Of a DNA stretch of 64,000 bases, positions 11,035 through 22,233 are shown piece after piece; position 1 is the stretch's first letter; each line of letters begins with the position of its first letter. Location of the stretch: contig JAUTDP010000019.1 of assembly GCA_033439795.1 (NCBI GenBank), positions 248,001-312,000 of the forward strand, written 5' to 3'. A program made the translations under genes and the position numbers. The DNA comes from Sordaria brevicollis. Lineage: Eukaryota; Ascomycota; Sordariomycetes; Sordariales; Sordariaceae. Below the pieces are notes generated by a model that was not told where the DNA came from, did no database searches, and saw only the letters and a list, made by a program, of their open reading frames with translations.

Positions 11035-12760
11035 ATGCCCGGTGTCGTCGACGAACAACAAACCGGCTCTGGCCGGCTGCTCCTCATCTCCAATCGTCTC
11101 CCCATCACCATCAAGCGCTCCGATGATGGCCAATATACTTTCTCCATGTCCTCCGGCGGCCTCGTTACTGGCTTGAGCGGCCTGGCCAAGACGACAAAGT
11201 TCCAATGGTACGGATGGCCGGGCTTGGAAGTTCCCGAGGCCGAGGCCGGCAGCATGAAGCAGCGTCTGAAGGAGGAGTACGACGCTATTCCCGTATTCAT
11301 TGATGATGAGCTGGCTGATCGTCACTACAACGGTTTTGCGAGTAAGTTGCGCCAGTACCAACAGCTTGCGTCACTGTCTGTTATCCCGCTTCTTTGTTCT
11401 AACACCGATACCCTTCTACAGACTCCATCCTCTGGCCTCTGTTCCACTACCATCCCGGTGAGATCACCTTCGACGAATCCGCCTGGGCTGCCTACAAAGA
11501 GGTCAACCGCTTGTTCGCAAAGGAGGTTATCAAGGATGTCCAGGACGGAGATATGGTCTGGGTCCACGACTATCACTTGATGCTGCTTCCCCAAATGCTG
11601 CGCGAGGAGATTGGCAACTCCAAGAAGAACGTCAAGATTGGCTTCTTCCTTCATACACCCTTCCCCAGCAGTGAAATCTACCGCATCTTGCCTGTCCGGG
11701 AAGCGCTTTTGTTGGGTATCCTCGATTGCGACCTGATTGGCTTCCACACATACGACTACGCCAGGCACTTCTTGAGCAGCTGCTCCCGTATCCTGTAAGT
11801 TGGTGCAGTCATCATGCCTGGTGTGCGTGAGCCCCTGCAGGCTTGGACTAACATTTCCGCAGTCAAACCCCCACTACTCCTAACGGCATCGACTATAATG
11901 GCAAGTTCGTTACTGTCGGTGCTTTCCCCATCGGTATCGATCCCGAAAAGTTCGTCGAAGGCCTCAAGAAGCAGAATGTCCAGCAGCGTATCGCCGCGCT
12001 TACACGCAAGTTTGAGGGCGTCAAGTTGATTGTTGGTGTCGACCGTCTCGATTACATCAAGGGCGTGCCACAAAAGCTCCATGCCCTCGAGGTCTTCCTG
12101 ACTGAGCACCCCGAGTGGATCGGCAAGATCGTGCTAGTCCAGGTTGCCGTGCCCAGTCGACAGGATGTCGAAGAATATCAGAACCTCCGCGCCGTTGTCA
12201 ACGAGCTTGTCGGTCGTATCAACGGCAAGTTCGGCACCGTCGAGTTCATGCCCATCCACTTCCTCCACCAGTCTGTCTCCTTCGACGAGCTTACTGCCCT
12301 TTATGCTGTCAGCGATGTCTGCTTGGTCAGCTCCACCCGCGATGGCATGAACCTTGTCTCGTACGAGTACATTGCCACCCAGCGTGAGCGTCATGGTGTC
12401 ATGATCCTGTCCGAGTTTGCTGGCGCGGCCCAAAGTTTGAACGGCTCTCTGATTGTAAACCCCTGGAACACGGAGGAGCTTGCCAATGCCATCCACGACG
12501 CCGTCACGATGAGCCCCGAGCAGCGTGAGACCAACTATCGCAAGCTCGAACGTTATGTATTCAAGTATACCAGCGCCTGGTGGGGTCAGAGCTTCGTTTC
12601 CGAGTTGACGAGGATAAGCGCAGAGGCCGATAAGAACGGCGATGCGCAAAAAGAGCAGCATCCCATTCGCGAGGGTATTGCCAACGCAGCCAACAAGGCT
12701 ATCGAAGGTGTCACGGATGCCCTCAAGGCCACCAACCTTACTGACAACCAGGAGTCGTGA
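11035..12760 (+). CDS. tps1: Trehalose-6-phosphate synthase (GT20)
   Basis: Exons 11035-11341, 11422-11794 and 11863-12760 splice in phase to 525 residues, the usual length of the fungal single-domain enzyme. It joins UDP-glucose and glucose-6-phosphate to make trehalose-6-phosphate in the cytosol, the first step of trehalose synthesis. Family hallmarks seen are LLLISNRLPITIKR at the N-terminus, the VWVHDYHLMLLP segment, GFFLHTPFPSSE, the GVDRLDYIKGVPQKL nucleotide-sugar segment and SSTRDGMNLVSYEY near the end of the catalytic core. There is no phosphatase domain, so it would act with separate TPS2-type subunits. The C-terminal tail after about residue 480 is a charged, Ala-rich extension. 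Confidence 0.97.
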
Positions 12761-13657
12761 GTTGGTGGTGGGTGTTGACAGCAGGTGTTGGGTTAATGGA
12801 CGAATTTTCGATTCATCCTTTTTGTTTCTTCGCGACGAACTGATCGGTGTTAGCGACAACGAAAAGAGGTTGTGGTTGTTAAATGGGTAACATTATGGGC
12901 AAACGGAAATTATGTTTTTATGGAATGGCAACTTGTTATCACATTTTGCGAGTTGTGCGCGGCGAATGGAGGAAGGAATGCCTTGGAATGATAAAAATGA
13001 ACAGTGAATATAGACAGCATTTAAGTCAGGCGTTGATTTACCCAAAGTTTTTTTTTTCTTCTTGTCATCGTGTCTAACATACTGGTGCTGGTCTGGGGCT
13101 GACTTGATGGTGACAGTACTTACACATGGGTTATGCTCGGCCTCATCACAAACGAGGAACTCGCCATGGATTTTAGGCGCATTCGCTCGGTCTCGGCTCC
13201 CTTCTTTTTCATTGGAGTCACTCAAGATCGTCAGGAGGTAAACCAACGGGTTGGTGGCAATTGCGCCGCATGGAAAGTCCAAGCCCGAAAACCCTGGCAA
13301 AGACGCGGCTCTTTTAGTTGAGGCTCTTCTAATTCCGCGCTGATCCGGTATGCGACCACCCTTGGTAACGTTCCATGTCCCTCCCCTGCGACTTGAATAT
13401 GTGAACTCTTTGCGTGGTTCACGAAGACATCGTCAGCTCTTTCTGTTGGTGTTGTTCTTTCTCGACCATCATTTTCATAATCGATGACGTCATCTCTCCT
13501 CACTTCACCACCTGCACCAAAGTCAAACAATCTTCAAAGTCTCAACCATCCCGGTTTGACTTCCTTCATATCAACCTGCGGAACAGTGTTTTCAGGCCTC
13601 GCGTACATATTTAATCGCATCACTTTACATTATAGACGCACACATAAACCCGTAACC
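12761..13657. other. Intergenic region
   Basis: The first part is the tps1 3' end; a T-rich run lies near 13049-13058. The reading frames on both strands carry no recognisable family or good splice sites. The last 150 bases before 13658 look like a fungal promoter and leader. No RNA gene was seen. Confidence 0.5.
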
Positions 13658-14018
13658 ATGCCCTCCGACTCCGCAGAAATCAAAGACAAAAACAACGAAC
13701 CCATCCACGTGGGCGATCACGTCTTTGCTCGCTCGCGCGGTGGGAGACATGAAGGGAATGTGGAGAAAATCGTGACGAGTCAAGAGGAGGCGGAGAGGGA
13801 GGGGGTTAAACGTCCTCCTAAGGTGAGTTCAGTTATTTCCATTTCTTGTCTCTACCGGCACAAAAAGGGATGATGGGTTAAAGAGGGAGCGGATTGATGT
13901 TAACAATGATATTTACTGTATATAGGTGCTGTATACCGACCAACATGGTCATCACGTGGAACATAATCCCGAGGCGGTGCAGCATGGGGAGTGGCATGGC
14001 GGTGGGAGTGGGAAGTGA
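13658..14018 (+). CDS. Small HVA1 (TUDOR-like) domain protein
   Basis: Two exons (13658-13822 and 13926-14018) splice in phase to 85 residues. The sequence has the layout of the hypervirulence-associated TUDOR-like domain (DUF2945). An IHVGDHVFARSRGG-type strand is followed by a GNVEKI strand, a basic KRPPKVLYTDQHGHHVEHNPEAV segment and a C-terminal Gly/His tail. The molecular role of this small fungal family is not established; the fold suggests binding to nucleic acid or modified protein. The start was chosen as the only Met that keeps the domain intact. The intron contains no in-frame continuation, so splicing is required. Confidence 0.85.
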
Positions 14019-14759
14019 TGTGATGGTATAGACGCAGGTATGGACGTAGGTATACCGAAAGAGATTGGGTGCTAGGACTTCGGTGCCTCTACCTAGTGTA
14101 CCGAGCCGTGGCCAGCCTAACAGGTCCGCCCCTTTCCCATAGGGCCAACCTCTACAGGAAGGTATTACCTACAGTATATAAAGGGAGCATAGGAAGATTG
14201 AGAGGAAGAACCTACTCAGATGCAATGGTACCTGTTTTTAGCTGTCCCAAAGGCTGTAAGGACGAAATAAAAGGGATCATTGATCTCTGGTAAGGCATTT
14301 AGGTATTCTAAAAACACATATTCAAGGCCCACTCACGCCTCAACACAAGAGCAAAACACTATAATAGAATTTGACAAGGGATGTTGGGGTTGACCAAAGG
14401 TCCCAAGTCAACAAACAAACTAATGCTGGATTGTACCTACTTAACCAAACCTGATGGAAAGGATAATTTGAGGACGAGATCCCCTGTATATAAGAGTGGC
14501 CTCCCCAGGTCGTTGGGAGGTACTGGTTTTCATCGTCATCTTCATCTTCTTCAGCCCAATCGATCAGTTGCATGCACACATTTTCCTTTACATGGGAGGT
14601 CCTTCAATTGTCAAAAAAGGGGTATACGAGATTAGGTTCCTGGTAAAGCATGATGAGTTCCAGAGAACCTAGAGTTTGCTGAGTGGTGTTTAGAATGGAG
14701 TAGTTTGCGCAAGTCAGTTCTTAAGCTGAGAATGTGGAGCTTGCAGGTATCAAATCATT
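14019..14759. other. Intergenic region with MITE copy
   Basis: The region holds a degenerate copy of a short inverted-repeat element (14222-14430, listed separately) and two TATATAA-like strings near 14174 and 14485. No coding frame is supported. Confidence 0.5.
14222..14430 (-). mobile_element. Degenerate copy of the GTTTGTTTGTTAGC MITE
   Basis: Read on the minus strand relative to the intact copy at 27748-27959, this stretch matches it through its whole length. Shared segments, in the direction given here, are GGTACCTGTTT-TAGCTGTCCCA, GGACG-AATAAAA, TCTGGTAAGGCATT, the AGAGCAAAA-ACA segment and the terminal AACAAACAAAC. The left inverted repeat has been lost or replaced (TGCAATGGTACC against TTAGCTTGGTACC). 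It is noncoding and very probably immobile. Confidence 0.75.
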
Positions 14760-14833
14760 GGTCCGATGGTGTAGTTGGTTATCACGTCAGTCTAACACAC
14801 TGAAGGTCCCCAGATCGAGCCTGGGTCGGATCA
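14760..14833 (+). tRNA. tRNA-Val (AAC)
   Basis: The 74-nt cloverleaf has an acceptor stem GGTCCGA paired with TCGGATC, discriminator A, and a D-arm with GTTGG. The anticodon stem TCAGT/ACTGA carries loop CTAACAC, so the anticodon is AAC, and the T-loop is a normal T-C-G-A type. There is no intron. It reads GUU-family valine codons after inosine modification. Confidence 0.92.
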
Positions 14834-15205
14834 CAACGAAATATTTTTTTTGGCATTTTCTGAACTTGGCTTTTGCCATTTGTTGACCGACCCACCTAGT
14901 TAGCTGTGCCGTGTGTGTCACGTGACAAGCACTTTTGCACCCGCACTTAGTTCTAGATTTCGCGTTCGGTCCTTCTGACTGAACTTCCTCAATCCATCAC
15001 CACTTTTACTTTGCCCTGCAGTCTCAACACCATTCCTTATCCTTTGAGTCTCTTCTTCTCTTTTTTGTTTCCTCGTCTTTTTCACCACGTACAGCAACGA
15101 GTCAACACCAATCCTTTCTCTCCATCCATTCCTCCCTCTCAGCCGCCTGCACTCCCTCAACCCATCCCTAACCAAGATTTTAAACTAGGAGTCTAGTCCT
15201 CACCC
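14834..15205. other. Intergenic region
   Basis: Immediately after the tRNA a T-run (14845-14852) provides an RNA polymerase III terminator. A CACGTGAC motif lies near 14919. A pyrimidine-rich stretch follows from 15040. No gene is supported. Confidence 0.5.
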
Positions 15206-15858
15206 TTACAGAGGGAACCCCAGATGAACAATCATCCTCGAATTAGCTACATTCGACGCCTGACCACCCGTCACCCCGTTGCTCTTGGTGCACTGATCCA
15301 TGATGAGGCCCCCGGTTTGCGCCACCTTTTGGCACGTCGTCGTCACTGGATAGGGTGGAGAGCTAACGACTCCGACGCACTGCGCTTGGCCGTACGTCAT
15401 AAAGAATGTCGAAGTGTAAGAAACACAAGCCTGGGCACCCAAGGCGGCGAGTTTATTGACGACAATTGCTGCGTCTTGGGCCTGTGGCAATACATTATCA
15501 GTCTGTGTAGTTGAGAAAGACGTTTGGGCGGGGTGCTGGTTTATGAACAAGGAAATGAGATTGTAAGTAGGGAAAGAAGGCAACATACAGTTGTAGGACC
15601 AACCGCGGTTGTGCAAGATACATATCTCTTTGACAGAGACGAACCAGATGAAATAGTGCCGTTCTTAGTCGAAACTTCCCAAGCCTCGACGGCTTGCTCC
15701 GGGGTCAAAGCGGTCTCGGGGTTGACGATGATGGAGTTTACCCACTTCTCGAAGGAGAAGATTTCGGTCTGGCGTGTATCAAGAGCCTCGACGGTAGGAG
15801 CCGCGGCAGCGAAGGGAAGGGCGAGCGCGGCCAGAGTGAGGAAGCGGTAGTTGACCAT
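15206..15858 (-). CDS. Small secreted protein, function unknown
   Basis: Minus-strand model with exons 15858-15589 and 15481-15206, spliced in phase to 181 residues. The protein starts with a clear signal peptide (MVNYRFLTLAALALPFAAAA), followed by a Thr/Glu-rich segment with an SKRY dibasic site near residue 76 that could be cleaved by a Kex2-type protease. The C-terminal half, after the SKRY site, has five Cys residues (contexts VSCTT, QACVS, AQCVG, TTCQK, DQCTK), suggesting a disulphide-stabilised extracellular domain. I recognise no family. The first ATG upstream in the same frame (15972) lies in the leader and would bury the signal peptide, so the internal Met was chosen. Confidence 0.75.
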
Positions 15859-17746
15859 TTTGAAAATTGGTAAGTAAAGTGGATGGAAAAGGCTCGGTGA
15901 TGGATGGATGGATGATGAGTGATGCTTCTTTTCTCCCTGACCGAGTGAAGATGTTGAGCCCTCTTTATACATTTCTCACGTGGCTGTGAAGTGTCTCGCC
16001 GGAGACTTTGATTCAGGGTCTTCACCTATTGCCTGGTGCCTGGTGCAACCGTGGACGGTATGAGGCTTGCTCTCCTCCATCGCCAAGTCCATGAACATGC
16101 AACCCAGATCCTGCGAGTTTGTTGGTGTGGTACTAAGCCAAAGCGCCTTGCTCCTTCAAGCTGGTCAAGTAGGATTTAACGGCGGGTCGACACCGCGGGC
16201 GGTGATCCGGGGCGGTGGAAGTGGATTGAAAGATGTCTCCGATTGTTGCCTGCGTGAGCTCGAAGTGCTGCAGCCCCGTCTTCGCCGCTGTGAAATGGCT
16301 TCCAAAGCCAATGAATTAACCATGTTCTCCCTATCCACCTGAGAACCACGCTAACAAAGTTTCCAGCGTTGTAGTGCACTACCATAAGTCCGAGGTCGGT
16401 TTTCTGAAAGTCTTTCCGAGTTGTCGGTACATATGCCATTTCCACTACCGTAATTGGTAGCGACAACCTTCAATTTGCTGAGCCGCATCGCGAAACCATC
16501 CCGCAATATCGAAGACACTGCGTCCAAGAAGAAGATCAAAGGATGCGGCTAAAGTAACTGCCTGTTACAGATGTGAGTCCGAAGTGTCAGCCACGATATT
16601 ACCTAAGAGCAAGAGCAAGTGGCGGGTTGTGGTCGAGTGCGACCGGTACAAGGATATTGTTGTCCGAGCCTCAACTCGGACTCTGAACAAACCAAGTGGA
16701 TATCAAGGGTCTAAAGGGGCGTGGGGATTCCGCATTTAAGCACCGTGTCGCCGCCTATGGTACCAAGCCACGGGGTTCAGGGTACACATAGGAATAGGAT
16801 GGGCTTGGCTACATGACTTGGTAATAAAATAGCGTTAATGTCTGCTGTTTTTTCCTCTCTGGCATTTTAGGTAGTTCTAGGTAGGTGGATTAAAGGATGC
16901 GTTTCCAATGCTGGTTTGTTTGTTAGCTCGATCCCTCAGGTCAATGTTTCCAGGCGTTTAGATTCCTTATTAAGAGCTTTTATCTTCAAATTGAGTTATA
17001 ATTATGTTTCAATTATGCCTTTCAAGAGAGTAACTATACCATGTTAACTTTTTGTAATGCATTTTAGAAAAGTAATTAGCTATATTATCTCATCCTGACG
17101 AGGTTTCGTACAAGTCTAGATACCTATAGAAGTGCCGCGCTAGCAATCAAACTAGTTTTGGAGTGTACATACTAGTACCATACTACGTAGCACCTCGGAT
17201 TTTCTAGTGAAAGGCTACAGGTAACCTCGGTCTTTTTGCCGAATATTTAGTAGACAACTAAGACATGGTGACAGTTTTCAGAGACAGACGCGTGGCAAAG
17301 TCGTAAGAGACAGCAGTGTGCAATAGAAGACCAATCACCAAATTCTTCGAGCTTGATGAAATTCATAAGTGAAGGGGGTTATTAAGAAGTTTTTCTGGAT
17401 TCCTATCTGAGGTACAAAGTGAAAACCGTAAAGTCATATAATGGTATCTAACCTTTCAAATATCCCTTGCAATCAATCGTCATAACTTCGTTAAATCTGG
17501 CCCGGCATGTCTTGCGGGTAGTCCTTCGTCCGTTCATCTCCCATATAATAGCGGTACTCATCAGGTCTCCAAAATCGACCGTCTGACTAGTGCATGAATA
17601 GGGGGTTTCCTGCTAGTCAGAATGATCAATTTTGCAGACCTGACGAGTATCCCCTTCCCTCTTCCTTCCATCACCCCCTTTTGCGTGTTCCTTACCAAAG
17701 CCGCTATAGTATCAATCCAACCCATCAAACCCAGGCAATGCCAAAC
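15859..17746. other. Intergenic region with worn MITE copy
   Basis: No gene is supported across these 1.9 kb. From about 16850 to 17500 the sequence becomes AT-richer and contains a diverged copy of the short inverted-repeat element (16913-17154). Both strands are free of family-like frames. Confidence 0.5.
16913..17154 (+). mobile_element. Worn copy of the GTTTGTTTGTTAGC MITE
   Basis: The left end reads GGTTTGTTTGTTAGCT, identical over 16 nt to the ends of the intact copy at 27748-27959. The interior aligns discontinuously with the same element (ATTAAGAGCTTTTATC region against ACTAATGTCTTTTGCTC, then GAGTTATAAT against GAGGTATAAT). The right end (GCTAGCAATCAAACTAG) is a mutated version of the inverted repeat. 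Boundaries are approximate. Confidence 0.55.
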
Positions 17747-18523
17747 TCAATACCTCAAATCCCTCCTCGGTCCATTAACCAACCGATTAATCACCAACCC
17801 ACCCAGCGCACTTCCCACCTTACCCTTCTTATCCCTCTTCCCATCCTCATTCGCCCTCCCGCGATGATCCGTCGCCGCACCCACCGCCGCCGCAGCCATC
17901 GCCGCCGTCAACACCCTCGACCCCTTCCTGCCTGCCCAGGGGCCGGGCTCCTTGCGCACCCTGATGGCTTCGATAGCAGCGGCGTCGAGCGCGGCGTCGA
18001 TGCTCCGCGCCCATCGGCTTTTGGAGCGCGGGTCGCGGCTGGTTCCTCGGCTGCGGGTGGTGCTTCGGCCGCGTCGTCGACCGTTATCGTAACGCTCGGG
18101 AGAGTATGAGTAGGAGCGTTGACGGTTTAGGTTGGCGCGGGGTGGGTAGTGGCGTGAGAAACGGTCACGGTCGGGGGAGTGGTGCCGTGATGAGCGTGAC
18201 GAGCGGCCTTTTTTCTTGTTGTGGGTGTAGTTGTTATCGTAGTCGGTATCGTAGTCTGAGTCGTAGTCTCCTCCGTATCCATCACGATGGCGACCGGCTG
18301 ACTTGTCTCGCCGCGAGTCTTTGTCCTTGTTGAGGCCCATGTTGCCGAATGTGGAACTGAGTCTGTCTAGAGCTCGACGGCTTATGGAGCGGTGCCGCTT
18401 GGGAGGTGCGGTTGCTGATCGCGAGGGACGGTGGTCGTAGTCGGAGTAGTCTGAGTAGTCGCCGTCGTCGTCGTAGTAACGGTCTCTGTTTGAGCCTCGT
18501 CCTCGTCCGCGGCGTTCTGACAT
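17747..18523 (-). CDS. RS/RD-rich protein with conserved C-terminal helix region
   Basis: Single-exon minus-strand gene of 258 residues. The N-terminal two thirds is low-complexity: an Arg/Gly start, DYSDYSDYD-type acidic repeats, then many Arg-Ser dipeptides, the composition of RNA-binding or nuclear-speckle proteins. The last 90 residues differ. They contain SRWARSIDAALDAAAIEAI, an RVRKEPGPW motif, a KGSRVLTAAMAAAAVGAA helix and a second Gly/Ala helix, an arrangement shared by many fungal proteins of unknown function (DUF3824-like look). The two small-residue helices could be membrane-associated. The downstream stop is close to a long intergenic gap. Function is not assigned. Confidence 0.8.
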   Translation of the reverse strand: MSERRGRGRGSNRDRYYDDDGDYSDYSDYDHRPSRSATAPPKRHRSISRRALDRLSSTFGNMGLNKDKDSRRDKSAGRHRDGYGGDYDSDYDTDYDNNYTHNKKKGRSSRSSRHHSPDRDRFSRHYPPRANLNRQRSYSYSPERYDNGRRRGRSTTRSRGTSRDPRSKSRWARSIDAALDAAAIEAIRVRKEPGPWAGRKGSRVLTAAMAAAAVGAATDHRGRANEDGKRDKKGKVGSALGGLVINRLVNGPRRDLRY

Positions 18524-19967
18524 ATTTTGGTCCGTGGTTTTCGGTGATTATGATGTGGTATGGCTGGCACTGATCCCGGCTGGATGTTGATATTCTGTTG
18601 TTGTGATTGTCGTCGACGGGAATAAGCGACTTTGTGTTTCAGCGCAACTAGTGATCAGTGACGAAGGAAAAAGAATGGACTAGCGCCAGGGGTCTTGCTT
18701 CGGTTATCAAATTCCTCAACGGGAGTTCTCCTTTCTCATACCGGTAACACAAGCTGGAATCGCCACATCATATGCAAGTTGAGATCGGAAACAAGTTCAC
18801 TTGAACAGAACCATCCACGGGTCTCAGCCCTAACGTCATACCGAATACACCACGCTGATAGGTTACATAGGTATGTCTTGGCCAGACCCTAACCGCATAC
18901 CAACAGGCTCAAGTGCGCTCGGCACGCTGATCCGAGACGACGAGCATCTCTCATATCGTAAGATACAAGAGATATATAGAACCGTGTCCGGTTTCTTATA
19001 TTGCATTTGACTGAAAGACCATGGTAACAGCTCTGGGCTGATGCCGCTTGATGACTGGTGGTGCTTGGGATCAGCAACTTGACGAGTACCAACTGGGCGC
19101 CTCAAAGGTTGATGTCGCAGAATCCAAATCAAATTCATGAATCCCATCAAACAGCCCATAAAACACACTGCTAGAAAAATATGAACTCGAGGGAAGGAGG
19201 CTGGGAGGGAGGGCTAGCGTGAAGTTGTCGCCGTTGGCCCTGAACCCGTGAGCATTACCGTTAACCCTAACCCGATGAATTTTGGGATGACGTCAATGCA
19301 GCCAAAGTTGGAGATCAACTGCCGGCGGACGATAGGGAGGAACAAACTGCCAATCACGTCCCGAGTAGACGCCAAGTTTTCCCATGGATGCTGCCTCATA
19401 ACGTCACCAAACAAATCTCAACTCTGAAGGGTCATCACTAGACCGACCACTGAACCAGAATGTGCACCACCACTCCAGCCTTCTCAGCCTAGAGCAAGCC
19501 ACAACTGGCTGCGACCAGGTGGGATTACTTGCATTTTATGGCCGGCGATCCAAGTGGTGATGTTATCATGACGCTCCACGGTCTTTTTGACGCGCATCCT
19601 GGCAGTTCCAGGCACAATTCCCCTGCCGTGCCTGACTATGGTGACCCTCCTCTTTGCTTCTATAACTTGGGCTCAGATTTCGCCTCGTGAGACTGTTGAA
19701 TCTTCATCGCCTCTTCAACTCGCTTTCCATCCACACACCGATAATCTTCTGGGGAACAGGTGCTTTTCAAGCACACCATCGACCACTTACAGCCCTATCA
19801 GGGGACCGTGATCGACAACCACTTGGTGTTTTGCGCCCATACAAGCTCATTGCCACTCGACACAAGACACTCAACCGTCTTCCCGAATCACCGGAAAAGC
19901 CAAGACACAACAAGCAATTCCACACAGTCAGAAAAAGACAAAACAAAAACAGACTTACACAAAAAAC
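18524..19967. other. Intergenic region
   Basis: No gene is supported. Two tandem CCCTAA-type units occur near 19259-19271, too few to mean anything by themselves. The last 250 bases are A/C-rich and probably form the leader of the next gene. Confidence 0.45.
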
Positions 19968-20465
19968 ATGGCTCCAACAAGGACATTAGCCCAATTGGCC
20001 AGCCTGGTTATCCGCCAGGACAACCCACCCCAGGCCACCGTCACCGTGGTGCAGCCTGCTCCTCAAGACAACGACAACGACAATGACAACGGCGGCGGAG
20101 GAAACGACGGTCTCAGCGCGGGCGCTATCGTCGGCATCGTGATCGGTGTCATTGTCGGTCTCATCCTGCTCTGGTGGATCTTCAAGTCCATGTCCCGCGA
20201 CAAGAACTCGCGCATGGCTCCCGCTCCGGACCGCCAAGCCTACGACCCCGAAATGGACGCTGTCATGTACCGTACCCGATCCTCCAGGTCCCGCTCGGCG
20301 CACCGCTCGCGGTCGCGAGGCCATCACCACCACCACCACCACCACAGACACTCGTCCAGGTCTAGGTCGAGACCGGTGGTGTATGATGACAAGATGTACG
20401 TGGCTACACCGGTACAGCCGGCGGCTGTGTACACGAGCCGGTCGAGGTCAAGGTCGAGATATTAG
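19968..20465 (+). CDS. Single-pass membrane protein with His/RS-rich tail
   Basis: Single-exon gene of 165 residues. The N-terminal 45 residues are polar and carry an Asn-Asp repeat and a Gly run. Next comes one strong transmembrane helix (AIVGIVIGVIVGLILLWWIF, residues about 53-72), followed by a basic segment, which by the positive-inside rule predicts a cytosolic C-terminus. The tail holds an RSRS stretch, a run of eight His residues and further SRSRSR repeats before the final Tyr. Similar architectures occur in many small ascomycete membrane proteins of unknown role. There is no N-terminal signal peptide, so it would be a type III single-pass protein. Confidence 0.8.
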   Translation: MAPTRTLAQLASLVIRQDNPPQATVTVVQPAPQDNDNDNDNGGGGNDGLSAGAIVGIVIGVIVGLILLWWIFKSMSRDKNSRMAPAPDRQAYDPEMDAVMYRTRSSRSRSAHRSRSRGHHHHHHHHRHSSRSRSRPVVYDDKMYVATPVQPAAVYTSRSRSRSRY

Positions 20466-21750
20466 GCATTTCGAACGAGGACGATGAGAAATGAAGTGTA
20501 CGAAGGACGAGAGATGATCGGGTCAAAAGTTGGGAGCACAAATGAATGGCTCCTGCCTCCCTGCCCAAGATACGAACATGATGGGAAGAACGACACTGAT
20601 GAAGTTATGAATAATGTGATGAATCAGTCACGCAACGACATGGGGTGCGGATGATAATGAACCAACAGAAGGATGATGACGATGGACTGCATAACTTTCT
20701 TATTAGTATTTACTATTTCCTTAATGTATTTTAAAAAAGATGATACCAATGAACACATACGAGTAATATTTTACACTCATTGATGTCTTGAAAGTGAAGC
20801 TGGGTGAAATTGGTGTCGAGTCAACCAGAAGCGCACGAACAGGAACACAGCGAGTGAGGCCACTAAAAACGCCCTCCTTCACTTTATTCTCGCCGAGTAC
20901 CGTTTGGCAGGTCATGGACCATTTCGGAAGGGTTGAAGCATGTAAATAGAAGAAGAGAGGTGCGTAAACGATGCACGCTCCATAATGATGATTCCATTTG
21001 GCGAGATCTCTCGGTCTGGTCGCGGTTGTCGTTTTTCATCACGGACTGATTTCTGGATACGGTAGCAGCAGTGGTCCGAGCCCTTGCCTGCCGCGGGTGC
21101 CGCACACTCGGCAGAGGTACGTACCCGTGGTGTCCTCAATCCTGGCCAATCACCATCGTTTACGCTTCTGTGCTTGGCGCTGGGCCCGCAACAGCGCCAA
21201 CCAACGGGCGTGCCTGCATTCCTTTTTTTTGTTCACTTCAACTTCAACTTTGTCTGTTCAAGCATTTTCATCCCGTCCTTGAACATTGAAGTTCGATTCC
21301 AACTCCAGAATGGTCGGATGAAAGACGAATGAAGAGCTCTCGATTTCGCTATAAGCTCTACCGACTCGGACAAGGTAGTCACTGGCTCTAACGGGAGCAA
21401 CCGCGCTTATTGATGGCAGCGCGCTTACTCGCAGACGAACTCATGGCGAACAACACTCGGCGCTTATGGACCCTTCCCCGGACCGTGGCCGTGGATTCTA
21501 GTTGGAACGTCCTTCGATTTCAACCAAGATGAATTACCAGCTTTGAGTATAGTGTAGCTTTCAGAGTTATAAGCTCGGACAGCTTCCGGGCGCTAACAGT
21601 TGGTATCAGATCAGGATGGCCATCAACAATTCCTGTTAATCCTGGAGATGTTCGGCACATATAACGAGCTTGAGCCTTAAAGAATCACTTGGTATACTTC
21701 ATGCCTAATTCACATGGTTCAACGCAGTTCGGCTCACCATAGCCTCCAAA
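20466..21750. other. Intergenic region
   Basis: The reading frames between 20880 and 21340 on both strands are short and show no recognisable family. An AT-rich patch lies near 20697-20770. No RNA gene or repeat was seen. Confidence 0.45.
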
Positions 21751-22233
21751 ATGTGCACCTTTTGTTACACCCCCTACGTTGGATGCCCCAAGGGACGACG
21801 ACACTACTACCTCCAATGGTTGAAATGCAAGACAGCCATCAAGAACGGCCACAGCTACTGTCCCATTGGCAAATCTACCGAGGTCAAGGAGCTCCAAAAG
21901 CTGTCTGGAAACATTTTTGCTTGTCCATTTCATACCCACATCGCCATACAGCAGATCGAGTTTGAGTTCCGTCAACGAGACGAACTTCCAACCCCGATAG
22001 AGTCTTCCGAGCCTTCATCTCCTACCACATCCAACACAACTTGTGTGGATTCTGACGACGAATTTGAGGTTGAGGTTCACCAAGCAGGTCAGAAGACCAT
22101 ATACAGACCGTCCAGTACCGCAGTATATCTCGGACAGAGTTTTTACTTTGTAGCCTCCCGCATTCGCCAGGTGAATAACATCTCGACCTCACCAAGTGAA
22201 TGGCAACAAGGCAAGCGGTTTCCAGGGCAATAA
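21751..22233 (+). CDS. Cys-rich small protein, unknown function
   Basis: Single-exon gene of 160 residues starting MCTFCYTPYVGCPKG. The first 65 residues contain six Cys and several His residues in the pattern of small zinc-binding modules (CTFC, GCPK, LKCK, SYCP, FACPFHTH). The remainder is acidic and Ser/Thr-rich with a possible hydrophobic strand near residue 130. Many fungi encode small proteins that begin with Met-Cys and have spaced Cys/His pairs, but none has a firm role. It lies 870 bp upstream of helicase gene A on the same strand; no equivalent precedes gene B, so a functional link is speculative. Confidence 0.65.
   Translation: MCTFCYTPYVGCPKGRRHYYLQWLKCKTAIKNGHSYCPIGKSTEVKELQKLSGNIFACPFHTHIAIQQIEFEFRQRDELPTPIESSEPSSPTTSNTTCVDSDDEFEVEVHQAGQKTIYRPSSTAVYLGQSFYFVASRIRQVNNISTSPSEWQQGKRFPGQ

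Noticed and set aside
12893..13300. 135-codon minus-strand frame after tps1
   Set aside because: It contains a Lys run from a poly-T tract and no domain; most likely chance.
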